Source: Mycobacteroides sp. CBMA 271 (GTDB lineage: Bacteria > Actinomycetota > Actinomycetes > Mycobacteriales > Mycobacteriaceae). Taken from it: 64,000 bases of DNA. Under the pieces are notes generated by a model. It was not told the origin of the DNA. It saw nothing but the letters and a program-made list of their open reading frames with translations, and did no database searches. Shown here in pieces: positions 1 to 7,867 of this stretch; the stretch's first letter is position 1; each line of letters starts with the position of its first letter. Location of the stretch: positions 372,001-436,000 of the forward strand of contig NZ_VTHB01000003.1 of NCBI RefSeq assembly GCF_009729205.1, read 5' to 3'. The position numbers were made by a program, and so were the translations under genes.

Positions 1-840
1 CCCGAACAACTACGCACCGGCGCCGAACGCATGATGGCGCTACTGAACCCCGACGGCGAGTTCTCCGACATCGACAGGGCCCGGCGCCGCGGGTTGACGA
101 TCGGGCAGCAGGGTTTCGACGGTATGTCACCGATCTCGGGTTTGTTGGATCCCGAAACCCGCGCCTACCTCGATGCCGTCTTCGCCAAGCTCGCGGCCCC
201 TGGCATGTGCAACCCGAACGACCAAACACCCACCGTGGACGGGGAACCCGCACCCGAGGCCGCCGAACGCGACGCCCGCACCGCAGGACAACGCAATCAT
301 GATGCGCTGCGCGCATGCCTGCGCTCGAGCGTGATGTCCGGCGAATTGGGTTCTCATCACGGCCTACCCGTCACCGTCGTGGTCACCACCACCCTGCACG
401 AGTTGGAGCAGGCCGCGGGTGTTGCGATCACCGGCGGCGGCACCCGCCTGCCCATGCGCGACCTCATCCGCATGGCCGCCCACGCCCACCACTACCTCAC
501 GATTTTCACCGACCACGGCCGCCCGTTGTATTTGGGCCGCACCAAGAGGATCGCCAGCCCCGATCAGCGGATCGTGTTGCACGCCAAGGACCGCGGCTGC
601 ACCCACCCCGGCTGCGGCGTTCCCGGATACCTCTGCGAAGTCCACCACATCAACGAATGGGCCACGGGCGGCCACACCGATATCGACCGACTCACCTTCG
701 CCTGCCCCGCCCACCACCGCCTCCTCAACCACGGCTGGAAAACCCGAAAACAACCAGACGGCACCACCCAATGGATACCCCCACCACAACTCGACCTCGA
801 CAAACTGCTCGGGTTTGAGTCGGTGCGCCCAACCGAATGA
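1..840 (+). CDS. DUF222/HNH endonuclease domain protein (13E12 family), 3' part
   Basis: The frame is open from base 1, so the start lies outside the window; an internal ATG at 31 is not the true start. The C-terminal part holds an HNH nuclease module: CTHPGC, then VHHINEW with the His-His pair, a downstream CPAHH and a final LNHGW. This matches the DUF222-HNH proteins that are multi-copy in mycobacteria (13E12 repeat family). The fold predicts metal-dependent DNA cleavage, but the cellular role of the family is unknown. No transposase or inverted repeat is visible beside it, so mobility is not shown. Confidence is high for family and low for function. Confidence 0.85.
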   Translation, partial: PEQLRTGAERMMALLNPDGEFSDIDRARRRGLTIGQQGFDGMSPISGLLDPETRAYLDAVFAKLAAPGMCNPNDQTPTVDGEPAPEAAERDARTAGQRNHDALRACLRSSVMSGELGSHHGLPVTVVVTTTLHELEQAAGVAITGGGTRLPMRDLIRMAAHAHHYLTIFTDHGRPLYLGRTKRIASPDQRIVLHAKDRGCTHPGCGVPGYLCEVHHINEWATGGHTDIDRLTFACPAHHRLLNHGWKTRKQPDGTTQWIPPPQLDLDKLLGFESVRPTE

Positions 841-857
841 CCTGGCATGCTGGTGTT

Positions 858-1064
858 ATGGCTGGTAAAGAAATCGACAGGCAGCGGGCGAACGCCGCGC
901 TGGCGGTGATCCGGCAGCATCCCGGGATGGCGCTGTTCGCGGCCGTCCCGGTGCTGGCGGTCCTGGGAGCCGTGTGGTGGATGGCCGGTCTCGGTTGGGC
1001 CCTGGTGCTTGCCGTCGTCATCGTGCTCGCAGGCGGCGCCGCAATCGTTATGCGCCGCAGCTGA
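858..1064 (+). CDS. small two-helix membrane protein
   Basis: A 68-residue protein starting at the ATG at 858. A charged N-terminus (MAGKEIDRQR) is followed by two hydrophobic stretches, roughly residues 22-43 and 46-62, with a short RRS tail, so it should be an integral membrane hairpin. It lies 17 bp after the HNH gene on the same strand and converges on the next gene with 6 bp between them. I do not recognise a named family; function unknown. Reality is supported by mycobacterial-like codon use and the clear hydrophobic pattern. Confidence 0.55.
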   Translation: MAGKEIDRQRANAALAVIRQHPGMALFAAVPVLAVLGAVWWMAGLGWALVLAVVIVLAGGAAIVMRRS

Positions 1065-1070
1065 GTCCGG

Positions 1071-1637
1071 CTACCACCGGTCGCCGTTGGTGCTGTCGAC
1101 TGGTTGAGGCCCCCACTGGTCTGCAAGAAGTTTGCAAAGCTCCATGAGTTGCGCATCAGTATTGTTCTGGGCCCGCATCGACTGTTCGATCACATTTGTA
1201 AGTGAACCTATGGACAGATTGAGTCTGGCGATCTGCTCTTGCAGGGATTCGATCTTCGGAGACAGGTTGTCGGTCGATGCGGTCAATTGGTTGTTGGACA
1301 GGGTTGATGCGGGGAAGCATCCTGCCAGGGTTTCGGTGCTCGTCCTGTTGTTGAGCAGGGCATTCGCTACTTGTTGACTGACCTGCGACATGTGCCATAC
1401 CGCCTCGCGAAGAGACTCACTGGCCGACAGATTCTCCTGCAACCTTCCGGTCAATCCAGCGATGTTGCTTGAAAGAAACGACGATGTGGCGGTCGATTCG
1501 TCTGTGGCATGCATGGCTGTGGTCAATGACTGCTGTAAGTCGCTAGCCGATCCCTCCGTTGATTGTGTTGCATGGATTTGTGCCATGGTGTTGGCGCCCA
1601 GTGCATCGGTCAATTCTTGGTTGTGTTCGTTGGTCAC
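1071..1637 (-). CDS. orphan coiled-coil protein
   Basis: A 188-residue protein beginning at a GTG at 1637, with a GGGAAG ribosome site a few bases upstream. It is rich in Ser, Thr, Asn and Gln and made largely of heptad-like segments (for example IESLQEQIARLNLSIGSLTNVIE), so a long coiled coil is likely. There is no signal peptide or membrane segment and only two cysteines. Its composition is visibly more AT-rich and polar than its neighbours, which suggests acquisition by transfer. It superficially resembles the helical parts of chemoreceptors or tail-fibre proteins, but no family could be assigned. Confidence 0.6.
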   Translation of the reverse strand: MTNEHNQELTDALGANTMAQIHATQSTEGSASDLQQSLTTAMHATDESTATSSFLSSNIAGLTGRLQENLSASESLREAVWHMSQVSQQVANALLNNRTSTETLAGCFPASTLSNNQLTASTDNLSPKIESLQEQIARLNLSIGSLTNVIEQSMRAQNNTDAQLMELCKLLADQWGPQPVDSTNGDRW

Positions 1638-1738
1638 TTGTCTTCCCCTGTCGGTATCTGTGTTTCAGTTTGCTATCCGCAGTATGGGGCGTACCACCGA
1701 CATCTCCGCCCGAGAACGCGTGCGTGCGCACCGCAGCT

Positions 1739-3634
1739 CTAAGCCTGTGTCATCGCGAAGTAGGCACCGCGGCGGGCCAACAGTTCCGCATGGGTGCCGC
1801 TCTCGACCACGCTGCCGTCGTCCATCACCACGATGCGGTCGGCATCTCGGATCGTGGAAAGCCGATGGGCGATAATGAAACTCGTCCTGTCCCGGCGCAA
1901 CTCGGCCATAGCCCGCTGAATCCGCAGCTCGGTGCGGGTGTCCACCGAACTGGTCGCCTCATCGAGTATCAGCAGCTGAGGTCGCGCCAGAAACGCCCGC
2001 GCAATGGTGATCAATTGCTTCTCGCCGGCGCTGACGTTCTCGCCGTCGTCCGCGATCCTGGTGTCATATCCGTCAGGCAGCGTCTGCACGAACCGGTCGA
2101 CATATGCGGCACGTGCCGCCTCATGTACCTCATCCATGGATGCCCCGGGTTGCCCGTAGGCAATGTTCTCGGTGATGGTGCCGCCGAATAGCCAGGTGTC
2201 CTGCAGCACCATCCCCACTCGCGACCGCAGGTCGTGCCGCCTCATCGTCGAGATATCCACGCCGTCAAGCAGTATCCGTCCCGAATCGACGTCGTAGAAG
2301 CGCATGAGCAGGTTCACGAGCGTGGTCTTTCCTGCCCCGGTCGGCCCTACGATCGCCACCGTCTGTCCCGGTTCGACGCGCAGCGTGAGCCCATCGATCA
2401 CCGGAGTGCCGGGGGAGTAGCCGAAGCTGATGTCGTCGAACTCCACACGGGGAGACCCGGCTGGAACTGAAACCGGAGAAGCGGGATCCGGCGTTTCTTC
2501 GTCGGCATCGAGCAGCTCGAATACCCTTTCGGCGCTGGCCAGTCCGGACTGCAAGGTGTTGTACATCGAGGCCACCTGCGTCAGCGGCATGTTGAATTGC
2601 CGCACGTACTGCGTGAATGCCTGGATGCTCCCCAGCGTCAGGTCACCGGAGGCAACCTTGAGACCACCCACCACCGCCACCGCCACATAACTCAAGTTCC
2701 CGATGAACGCTGTCGCGGGAGACACCAACCCGGAGAAGAATTGCGCGCCAAAGGCGCTGCGATACACCTTGGCATTCCGCTCGGCGAACTCCGCCTCTGC
2801 CGAGGCGCGATGCCCATAGGTCTTCACGATGGTGAAGCCGCTGTATGTCTCCTCGATATGGGCGTTGAGCTTCCCGGTATTGGCCCACTGCGCCACGAAC
2901 AACCGTTGTGAGCGCCGCGCGATGGTGCGCGTCACCCAGAGCGACAACGGCACCGTCGTCACGGTGATCAGCGCCAACAGTGGCGAAATACTCAACATCA
3001 TGGCCAGTACGGCCACCAAGGTCAGCATGGAGCTCAGCAGTTGGTTGATGCTCATCTGCAGAGATGTCTGGATGTTGTCCACATCGTTGGTGACGCGGCT
3101 GAGAACCTCGCCGCGCTGACGGGAATCAAAGTACGACAACGGAAGCCGGTGCAGTTTGTCTTCCACATCGGCGCGCAACGACACCACGGTGCGCTGCACG
3201 GTGACGTTGAGCAATCGTGCCTGCGCCCAGGCCAGCAATCCGGCCACCAAATACAAACCCAAGGCCAACGCCAAGGTCGCGCCCACCTCGCGGAAGTCGA
3301 CACCCACCCCGGGCGTCACATTCATGCCGGAGAGCATCTGCGCGAACTGCCCGTCTCCGCGTGTGCGGGCGGCTGCGATGGCCTGTTCCTTGGTGAGCCC
3401 CGCGGGCAGTTCCCGGCCGATCACCCCGTTGAACAACAGATCGGTGGCGTGCCCCAGGATCCGCGGCCCGATCACGCCGATCGCGATTCCTGTCATTGAC
3501 AATGTGATCACCAAGACTGTCAAAAGCCGTTGCGGAGCAAGGCGCTTCACCATGCGTAGTGCGGTACCGCGGAAGTCGCGGGAACGTTCCGCCGGCCCCT
3601 GCTGGACGCCCCGGAAACCTATTGGCCGCGTCAC
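1739..3634 (-). CDS. ABC exporter half-transporter, catalytic-site subunit (Rv1272c-like)
   Basis: A 631-residue transmembrane-NBD fusion. The start is taken as the GTG at 3634, which overlaps the stop of the upstream ABC gene in a GTGA; an upstream in-frame start at 3718 would overlap it by 88 bp. Six membrane helices occupy about residues 30-340. The NBD has Walker A GPTGAGKT near 430, a degenerate signature VSAGEKQ near 535 instead of LSGGQ, Walker B LLILDE with the catalytic Glu near 559, and an H-loop His near 590. It pairs with the next gene as a heterodimer. The M. tuberculosis homologue has been linked to lipid or fatty-acid transport; the substrate here is not readable from sequence. 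Confidence 0.9.
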   Translation of the reverse strand: MTRPIGFRGVQQGPAERSRDFRGTALRMVKRLAPQRLLTVLVITLSMTGIAIGVIGPRILGHATDLLFNGVIGRELPAGLTKEQAIAAARTRGDGQFAQMLSGMNVTPGVGVDFREVGATLALALGLYLVAGLLAWAQARLLNVTVQRTVVSLRADVEDKLHRLPLSYFDSRQRGEVLSRVTNDVDNIQTSLQMSINQLLSSMLTLVAVLAMMLSISPLLALITVTTVPLSLWVTRTIARRSQRLFVAQWANTGKLNAHIEETYSGFTIVKTYGHRASAEAEFAERNAKVYRSAFGAQFFSGLVSPATAFIGNLSYVAVAVVGGLKVASGDLTLGSIQAFTQYVRQFNMPLTQVASMYNTLQSGLASAERVFELLDADEETPDPASPVSVPAGSPRVEFDDISFGYSPGTPVIDGLTLRVEPGQTVAIVGPTGAGKTTLVNLLMRFYDVDSGRILLDGVDISTMRRHDLRSRVGMVLQDTWLFGGTITENIAYGQPGASMDEVHEAARAAYVDRFVQTLPDGYDTRIADDGENVSAGEKQLITIARAFLARPQLLILDEATSSVDTRTELRIQRAMAELRRDRTSFIIAHRLSTIRDADRIVVMDDGSVVESGTHAELLARRGAYFAMTQA

Positions 3635-5403
3635 TGGGCGTGATCCTCTTCGCTCAAGTGGCTCATCGGCAGCACCACCGCCTGCGAGTCGCAGATCTCC
3701 CGGTACATTCCGCAGCACTCGATCAGCTCGGCGTGGGAACCCACCGCGGCCACTCGGCCGTCCTCCAGGACGACGATCTGGTCGGCGTCCACGATGGTCG
3801 AGACACGTTGTGCCACCACGATGACCGTCGCGGAGGCGGCAACCGACCGTAGTGCCGTCCGTAGTCGCGCATCGGTACGCACATCTAGCGCCGAGAAGGC
3901 GTCATCGAACAGGTAGATACTCGGACGGCGAATCACCGCACGCGCGATGGCGATGCGCTGCCGCTGCCCGCCCGAGAAATTGACACCGCCCTGCGATACC
4001 GGCATCTGCAGACCCGCGGCATGCGAGTGGACGAAATCCGCCGCCTGCGCCACCCGCAATGCCTCCCACATCTCGTCCTCGGTGGCGTCCGACTTGCCAT
4101 AGCGCAGATTGCTCTCCACCGTCCCGGAGAACAGGTACCCCCGCTGCGGTACCAAACCCATTACCGTCCACAGGCTTTCGGGGTCGTAGCGCCGGACATC
4201 GTGACCGCTCACCCGCACCGAGCCGGCGGTCACGTCGTGCAGGCGAGGAACCAGCGACAGCAGGGTGCTCTTGCCGCACCCGGTCGCGCCCACCACTGCG
4301 GTAATCGTCCCCGGCCTCGCTGTGAACGAAACACCTTCCAGGACGGCGCGTTCAGCCCCGGCGTAACGGAACCCCGCGTCCGTGAACTGGACCGTGGGAT
4401 TCAGTACGTCGACGCCGATTGGATCCTCGGGTGCCGTGATCGAACCAACCGTCTCGAACACCTCGGTGATCCGTTCGGCGCATGCCGATGCGCGCGGCAC
4501 CATTACGGCCAACATCGTGAGCATCATCATCGACATGAGGATCTGCAGGAAGTAGGACAGGAACGCCACCAGCGATCCCACCTGCATCTGTCCCTGGTCG
4601 ATGCGCATCCCGCCGAACCAGATCAGCGCCACGCTCGAGGTGTTGATGACCAACGAGGTGGTGGGCAGCATCAGGGCTTGCCACCGGCCGGCGGCTAACG
4701 CCGCCTCGGACACTTCGGCGTTGGCAACACCAAATCGTGTGCGCTCCACCGCTTCTCGGGTGAACGCGCGAATGACCCGAATGCCGGAAAGTTGCTCCCG
4801 CATGACCCGGTTGATGCCGTCGATGAGCCGTTGCATCGTGCGGAAGATCGGCAGCATCGACCGCACGATGTACCAGTTGACCAATCCGAGCGCGGGCATG
4901 CTCACCATGAGCAACCACGACAACCCCGCGTTCTGGTGGATCGCCATGGCGATGCCGCCGATGCACATGATCGGGGCCGTCACCAACATGGTGCAGGTGA
5001 CCTGGACCAGCAGCTGCAGCTGCTGCACGTCGTTGGTGGTGCGGGTCAGCAGTGTGGGCGCGCCGAACCGCGCCGACTCCTCGGCCGAGAATCCGGTGAC
5101 GTGGTGGAACAGCGCCGAGCGCATATCGCGGCCGAAGCCCATCCCCGTCCGGGAGCCGAAAAACACGGCGCCGATTGAGCAGGAGATCTGCACCAGCGTC
5201 ACCGCGAGCATCACCATGCCGAGTCGCACGATAGTGCGGGTATCGCCTTGCGCCACCCCGTCGTCGATGATCGCCGCATTGACGGTCGGCAGGTACAAGG
5301 ACGCCAATGTGCTGACGATCTGCAGCGTGACGACGACACCGACCAGGCGGCGGTACGGGCGGACGTAACGTCCTAGGAGGGCCCGCAACTGACCCTGAGG
5401 CAT
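3631..5403 (-). CDS. ABC exporter half-transporter, degenerate-site subunit (Rv1273c-like)
   Basis: A 590-residue transmembrane-NBD protein, first gene of the two-gene exporter operon. I start it at the ATG at 5403 ([19 protein letters not shown]); a TTG at 5436 is possible but adds residues not expected before the first helix. Walker A GATGCGKS is near 372 and the signature FSGGQ is intact near 476. Walker B reads LFDD with Asp where the catalytic Glu should be, and the H-loop His is Gln (VVAQR). It therefore supplies a good signature to its partner but has a dead site of its own, the usual asymmetry of heterodimeric exporters. The C-terminus ([11 protein letters not shown]) falls on a dispersed 20-base repeat word. 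Confidence 0.9.
   Translation of the reverse strand: MPQGQLRALLGRYVRPYRRLVGVVVTLQIVSTLASLYLPTVNAAIIDDGVAQGDTRTIVRLGMVMLAVTLVQISCSIGAVFFGSRTGMGFGRDMRSALFHHVTGFSAEESARFGAPTLLTRTTNDVQQLQLLVQVTCTMLVTAPIMCIGGIAMAIHQNAGLSWLLMVSMPALGLVNWYIVRSMLPIFRTMQRLIDGINRVMREQLSGIRVIRAFTREAVERTRFGVANAEVSEAALAAGRWQALMLPTTSLVINTSSVALIWFGGMRIDQGQMQVGSLVAFLSYFLQILMSMMMLTMLAVMVPRASACAERITEVFETVGSITAPEDPIGVDVLNPTVQFTDAGFRYAGAERAVLEGVSFTARPGTITAVVGATGCGKSTLLSLVPRLHDVTAGSVRVSGHDVRRYDPESLWTVMGLVPQRGYLFSGTVESNLRYGKSDATEDEMWEALRVAQAADFVHSHAAGLQMPVSQGGVNFSGGQRQRIAIARAVIRRPSIYLFDDAFSALDVRTDARLRTALRSVAASATVIVVAQRVSTIVDADQIVVLEDGRVAAVGSHAELIECCGMYREICDSQAVVLPMSHLSEEDHAQ
3648..3667 (-). repeat. variant of the dispersed 20-base word at an ABC gene 3' end
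   Basis: The minus strand reads GATGAGCCACTTGAGCGAAG, two substitutions from the copies at 7690 and 45481. It encodes MSHLSEE at the C-terminus of the degenerate-site ABC subunit. Confidence 0.55.
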
Positions 5404-5471
5404 GGGCACAACTGTCGCACACGCCACCGGCAACAAACCCGCAGCTCAGCACAGACTCATGTTTCTGCCGC

Positions 5472-5477
5472 TACAGT
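5472..5477 (+). promoter_or_regulatory. -10 hexamer TACAGT of lprB (leaderless)
   Basis: TACAGT fits the actinobacterial TANNNT consensus and ends 6 nt before the GTG at 5484, where transcription would start. No Shine-Dalgarno sequence precedes that GTG. Confidence 0.6.
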
Positions 5478-5483
5478 GCACAT

Positions 5484-6071
5484 GTGAGATTGGGCCTGGA
5501 TTCACGCAACGTGTGGAGCAAGTGTGCTGTCGCTTTGGTGATGGTTGCACTGGTGTTGGCAGGCTGCTCGGGCGGCGATAAGTCCGACCAGCCCAATGGC
5601 ACTGCGCCCAACGCGACGTCACCGGCGCAGACCAAGTCCAAGGGCGTCGAAGGTCCAATGTTCTCGGAGTGCGGAGGCGTTAGCGATCAGGCCATGATGC
5701 AGCTGACCAAGATCGTCGGCCTGACCGGCACCGCCAAGAATTCCGTCGGATGTGTCTGGCTCCGGGGCGGGAGCATCGTGGGCCCGCACTTCTCGTTCAA
5801 CTGGTATCGCGGCAGCCCCATCGGCCGCGAGCGGGCGACCGAAGAGCGGACGCGTCCCAGCGTCGAGGACATCGAGATCGCCGGATACAAGGGATTCATC
5901 GCCATGGGCGGGTACCCGGGCACCGAGAACACTCTCTGTGAGATCGGTATGGATTTCGGCAACGACTTCATCGAATGGTCCATCAACTTCGAGGCCGGAA
6001 CCGGCGCCCCCGATTCCTGCGACGTGGCCAAGCAGCTGACCGAGACCTCCATCAAGGCGGCCAAGAAATGA
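5484..6071 (+). CDS. lprB: LprB-like lipoprotein (DUF3558-type)
   Basis: A 195-residue exported lipoprotein. Residues 1-28 form a signal peptide ending in the lipobox LAGC, so Cys28 should be acylated at the outer face of the cytoplasmic membrane. Position and order (after the ABC pair, before a second lipoprotein, the SixA gene and the SbcD/SbcC-like pair) match M. tuberculosis lprB-lprC (Rv1274-Rv1275). A conserved block reads WYRGSPIGRERATEERTR. The start is the GTG at 5484, right behind a -10 element. The stop overlaps the lprC start (ATGA), so the two are translationally coupled. The biochemical role of the family is unknown. Confidence 0.85.
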   Translation: MRLGLDSRNVWSKCAVALVMVALVLAGCSGGDKSDQPNGTAPNATSPAQTKSKGVEGPMFSECGGVSDQAMMQLTKIVGLTGTAKNSVGCVWLRGGSIVGPHFSFNWYRGSPIGRERATEERTRPSVEDIEIAGYKGFIAMGGYPGTENTLCEIGMDFGNDFIEWSINFEAGTGAPDSCDVAKQLTETSIKAAKK

Positions 6072-6625
6072 CGCATCGGATTACTAAGTCACTGTTCGCG
6101 GTCGCGTGCGCCGCACTCGTCACGCTGGGGTCCGCCGGCTGTGGTGGCACCGTCGACGGTGAGGCGGTCATGGCGGGAAGCGGTGATTTGGGGGACGGCA
6201 CGCCCGCCGAGCAGAAGTACCCCAACCTGCTCAAGGAATGCGAAGTCCTCACCACAGACGTCCTGGCCAAGGTCGTTGATGCGGACCCGAGAGATATCCA
6301 GAGCACCTTCGTGGGTGCGCTCTGCCGTTGGCAGGCGCTGAGTAAGAGCGGCGGACTGGTCGACATCACCCGCTTCTGGTTCGAGACCGGCAGCCTAGAG
6401 GCCGAGAAGGCCACAGCGAACAGCCTCAAATACAACGTCCAGGAACGGGCGATCCAGGGGATCCCGTCAATTGTGATGAGGCCGCCGGATCAGCCGGGCG
6501 CCTGCGGAGTTGCCAGCGACACCGCAGGTGTTGTTGGATGGTGGGTCAACCCGCAGGGCCAAGGCGGAGACTCATGCACGCAGGCAATCAAATTGATGGA
6601 GATGACGCTGTCAGTGAATATCTGA
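6068..6625 (+). CDS. lprC: LprC-like lipoprotein
   Basis: A 185-residue lipoprotein starting at the ATG that overlaps the lprB stop. The signal peptide MTHRITKSLFAVACAALVTLGSAG is followed by the acylated Cys (GSAGC). The rest has paired cysteines (KECEVL, ALCRW, GACGV, DSCTQ) and the Trp/Arg pattern of DUF3558-type mycobacterial lipoproteins. An in-frame upstream ATG at 5975 lies inside lprB, gives no signal peptide and is rejected. Its 3' end overlaps the third lipoprotein gene by about 52 bp. The function is not known. Confidence 0.82.
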   Translation: MTHRITKSLFAVACAALVTLGSAGCGGTVDGEAVMAGSGDLGDGTPAEQKYPNLLKECEVLTTDVLAKVVDADPRDIQSTFVGALCRWQALSKSGGLVDITRFWFETGSLEAEKATANSLKYNVQERAIQGIPSIVMRPPDQPGACGVASDTAGVVGWWVNPQGQGGDSCTQAIKLMEMTLSVNI

Positions 6626-7176
6626 CGCGTCGTGTTCGCTCGTCCCGGATCGTCGGGATGCTCCTGAGTGCTGTGCTGGCCCCGGGAATCCTGCTCGGCG
6701 CCGGATGCTCCAGCGACCACCACGAACACGGCGGCCACCATGTGTCGACCGCGGACGATATTCGGTTAGGCCCGGCGTACTCCGAGTGCGGCAGCCTCAC
6801 CACACCCGACGTTTCGGCGGTGGTGCGCCGCCCCGACCTCAAGCTGATCGCGAAAACCCCGGTGGGGTGCACCTGGTCGCCCAACGGATCGTGGAGTGCG
6901 CTGCCGAGCGTCACCCTCTCCTGGTTTAGGGGCAGCCCGATCGGGCGCGAACGTGAAGGTGAGGAACGGACGCGGGACGAGGTCAAGGACTTCTCGGCCG
7001 GGGGAAAGAGCGGTTTCATCAGCTCGACCTACGGGATGTGCGTCACCGCCTTGGAGTACGGGGAGGGCCAGTTCTTCGAAGTGGCGGTCACGCTGCTCGG
7101 CGGCGGTCACGGTGCATCGTCGGATGCCTGCCACTGCGCGATGAAGTTGTCCACCCAAGTGGCGGAGAAAGTCTGA
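6574..7176 (+). CDS. third lipoprotein of the lprBC cluster, LprB paralogue
   Basis: A 200-residue protein. The ATG at 6574 follows GGCGGAGA by 3 nt and gives an N-region with RRVRSSR, then a hydrophobic core and the lipobox LLGAGC. The mature part repeats the LprB hallmark: WFRGSPIGREREGEERTR against WYRGSPIGRERATEERTR in LprB, with similar spacing to the Cys that follows the signal. A His-rich stretch (HHEHGGHH) just after the lipidated Cys could bind metal. It most likely arose by duplication of lprB; M. tuberculosis has only lprB and lprC here. The start is less certain because the region upstream lies inside lprC. Confidence 0.8.
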   Translation: MHAGNQIDGDDAVSEYLTRRVRSSRIVGMLLSAVLAPGILLGAGCSSDHHEHGGHHVSTADDIRLGPAYSECGSLTTPDVSAVVRRPDLKLIAKTPVGCTWSPNGSWSALPSVTLSWFRGSPIGREREGEERTRDEVKDFSAGGKSGFISSTYGMCVTALEYGEGQFFEVAVTLLGGGHGASSDACHCAMKLSTQVAEKV

Positions 7177-7184
7177 GGAGGCCG

Positions 7185-7733
7185 CTAGCGCGGCACGTGG
7201 AACGTCGTGAGCGACGCCCCACCCAATTCGAGCTGTGACCAGGGCACCCGAGTTGTCAGGACCGCGATCGCCGAGGTCGGAAACTTCGTGGAGATGCGGT
7301 TGGCGGCATCGGCATTGCTGGTGCCCGCGTTGGCCAGGGCGAGCGCCAGCTGCGACGTGGTGGGTTCGTGTCCGACAACAAGGACGGTGATCGCGGAATT
7401 GGGCACGGCATTGATCTCTCCGAGAGTGATCCCCGCCGTCGAGTCGTACAGCTTGTCGCTGAACCTGACGAGTTGACTGTGCACGCCGGTCTGAGTCAGC
7501 GTCGCGCGCGTCCGGGTGGCGGTTGAACACAGCACCGCGTCGATCCGACTGAAATTATCCTGCAGCCAGGTCCCCGCCTGAGTCGCTTGCCGGGTGCCAC
7601 GCAGGTTCAGCGGACGCTGGTGATCGTCGACGCCGGGCGGGTAGGCCGATTTCGCATGACGCATAAGGATGAGAGTTCGCTTCACCGCGGATGAGCCGCT
7701 TGCGCGAAGACCGACAACGGTGTCTGGCGACAT
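7185..7733 (-). CDS. SixA-type histidine phosphatase (Rv1276c-like)
   Basis: A histidine phosphatase superfamily protein. The core starts TLILMRHAKS with the RH(A/G) catalytic motif, then STATRTRAT and the second catalytic His in VVGHEPTTS. It is short (about 160 residues of core), as in SixA phosphohistidine phosphatases. The ATG at 7733 lies 7 nt after TACGGT on the same strand, typical of a leaderless start; the GTG at 7685 (VKRTLILMRHAKS) would give a more standard N-terminus. The extra 16 residues between them come partly from a dispersed 20-base repeat (7690-7709). The gene converges on the lipoprotein cluster with 8 bp between them and diverges from the SbcD-like gene. Confidence 0.85.
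   Translation of the reverse strand: MSPDTVVGLRASGSSAVKRTLILMRHAKSAYPPGVDDHQRPLNLRGTRQATQAGTWLQDNFSRIDAVLCSTATRTRATLTQTGVHSQLVRFSDKLYDSTAGITLGEINAVPNSAITVLVVGHEPTTSQLALALANAGTSNADAANRISTKFPTSAIAVLTTRVPWSQLELGGASLTTFHVPR
7690..7709 (+). repeat. dispersed 20-base repeat word inside the SixA N-terminus
   Basis: GATGAGCCGCTTGCGCGAAG on the plus strand. The SixA gene reads the opposite strand, giving LRASGSS between its two candidate starts. Confidence 0.75.
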
Positions 7734-7740
7734 GAGACGT

Positions 7741-7746
7741 ACCGTA
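7741..7746 (-). promoter_or_regulatory. -10 hexamer TACGGT of the SixA gene
   Basis: On the minus strand TACGGT ends 7 nt before the ATG at 7733, the leaderless geometry seen repeatedly in this window. Confidence 0.5.
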
Positions 7747-7854
7747 GCCCCGCGATGCGACGAGCGCCGGGCAAATGATGGACCTGGGGATGGATGGAGT
7801 GCCGGGCTGCGCGAGATCACGCTCAGCCTCCCGGAGGTTGTCGGTCGACAGCCA

Positions 7855-7860
7855 TAGACT
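7855..7860 (+). promoter_or_regulatory. -10 hexamer TAGACT of the SbcD-like gene
   Basis: TAGACT ends 7 nt before the GTG at 7868. No ribosome-binding sequence is present, so the mRNA probably begins at the start codon. Confidence 0.6.
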
Positions 7861-7867
7861 CCGGCAT

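Noticed and set aside
1..840. HNH protein as evidence of a mobile element or homing endonuclease
   Set aside because: DUF222-HNH proteins are multi-copy chromosomal genes in mycobacteria; no intron, intein, integrase or terminal repeats are visible.
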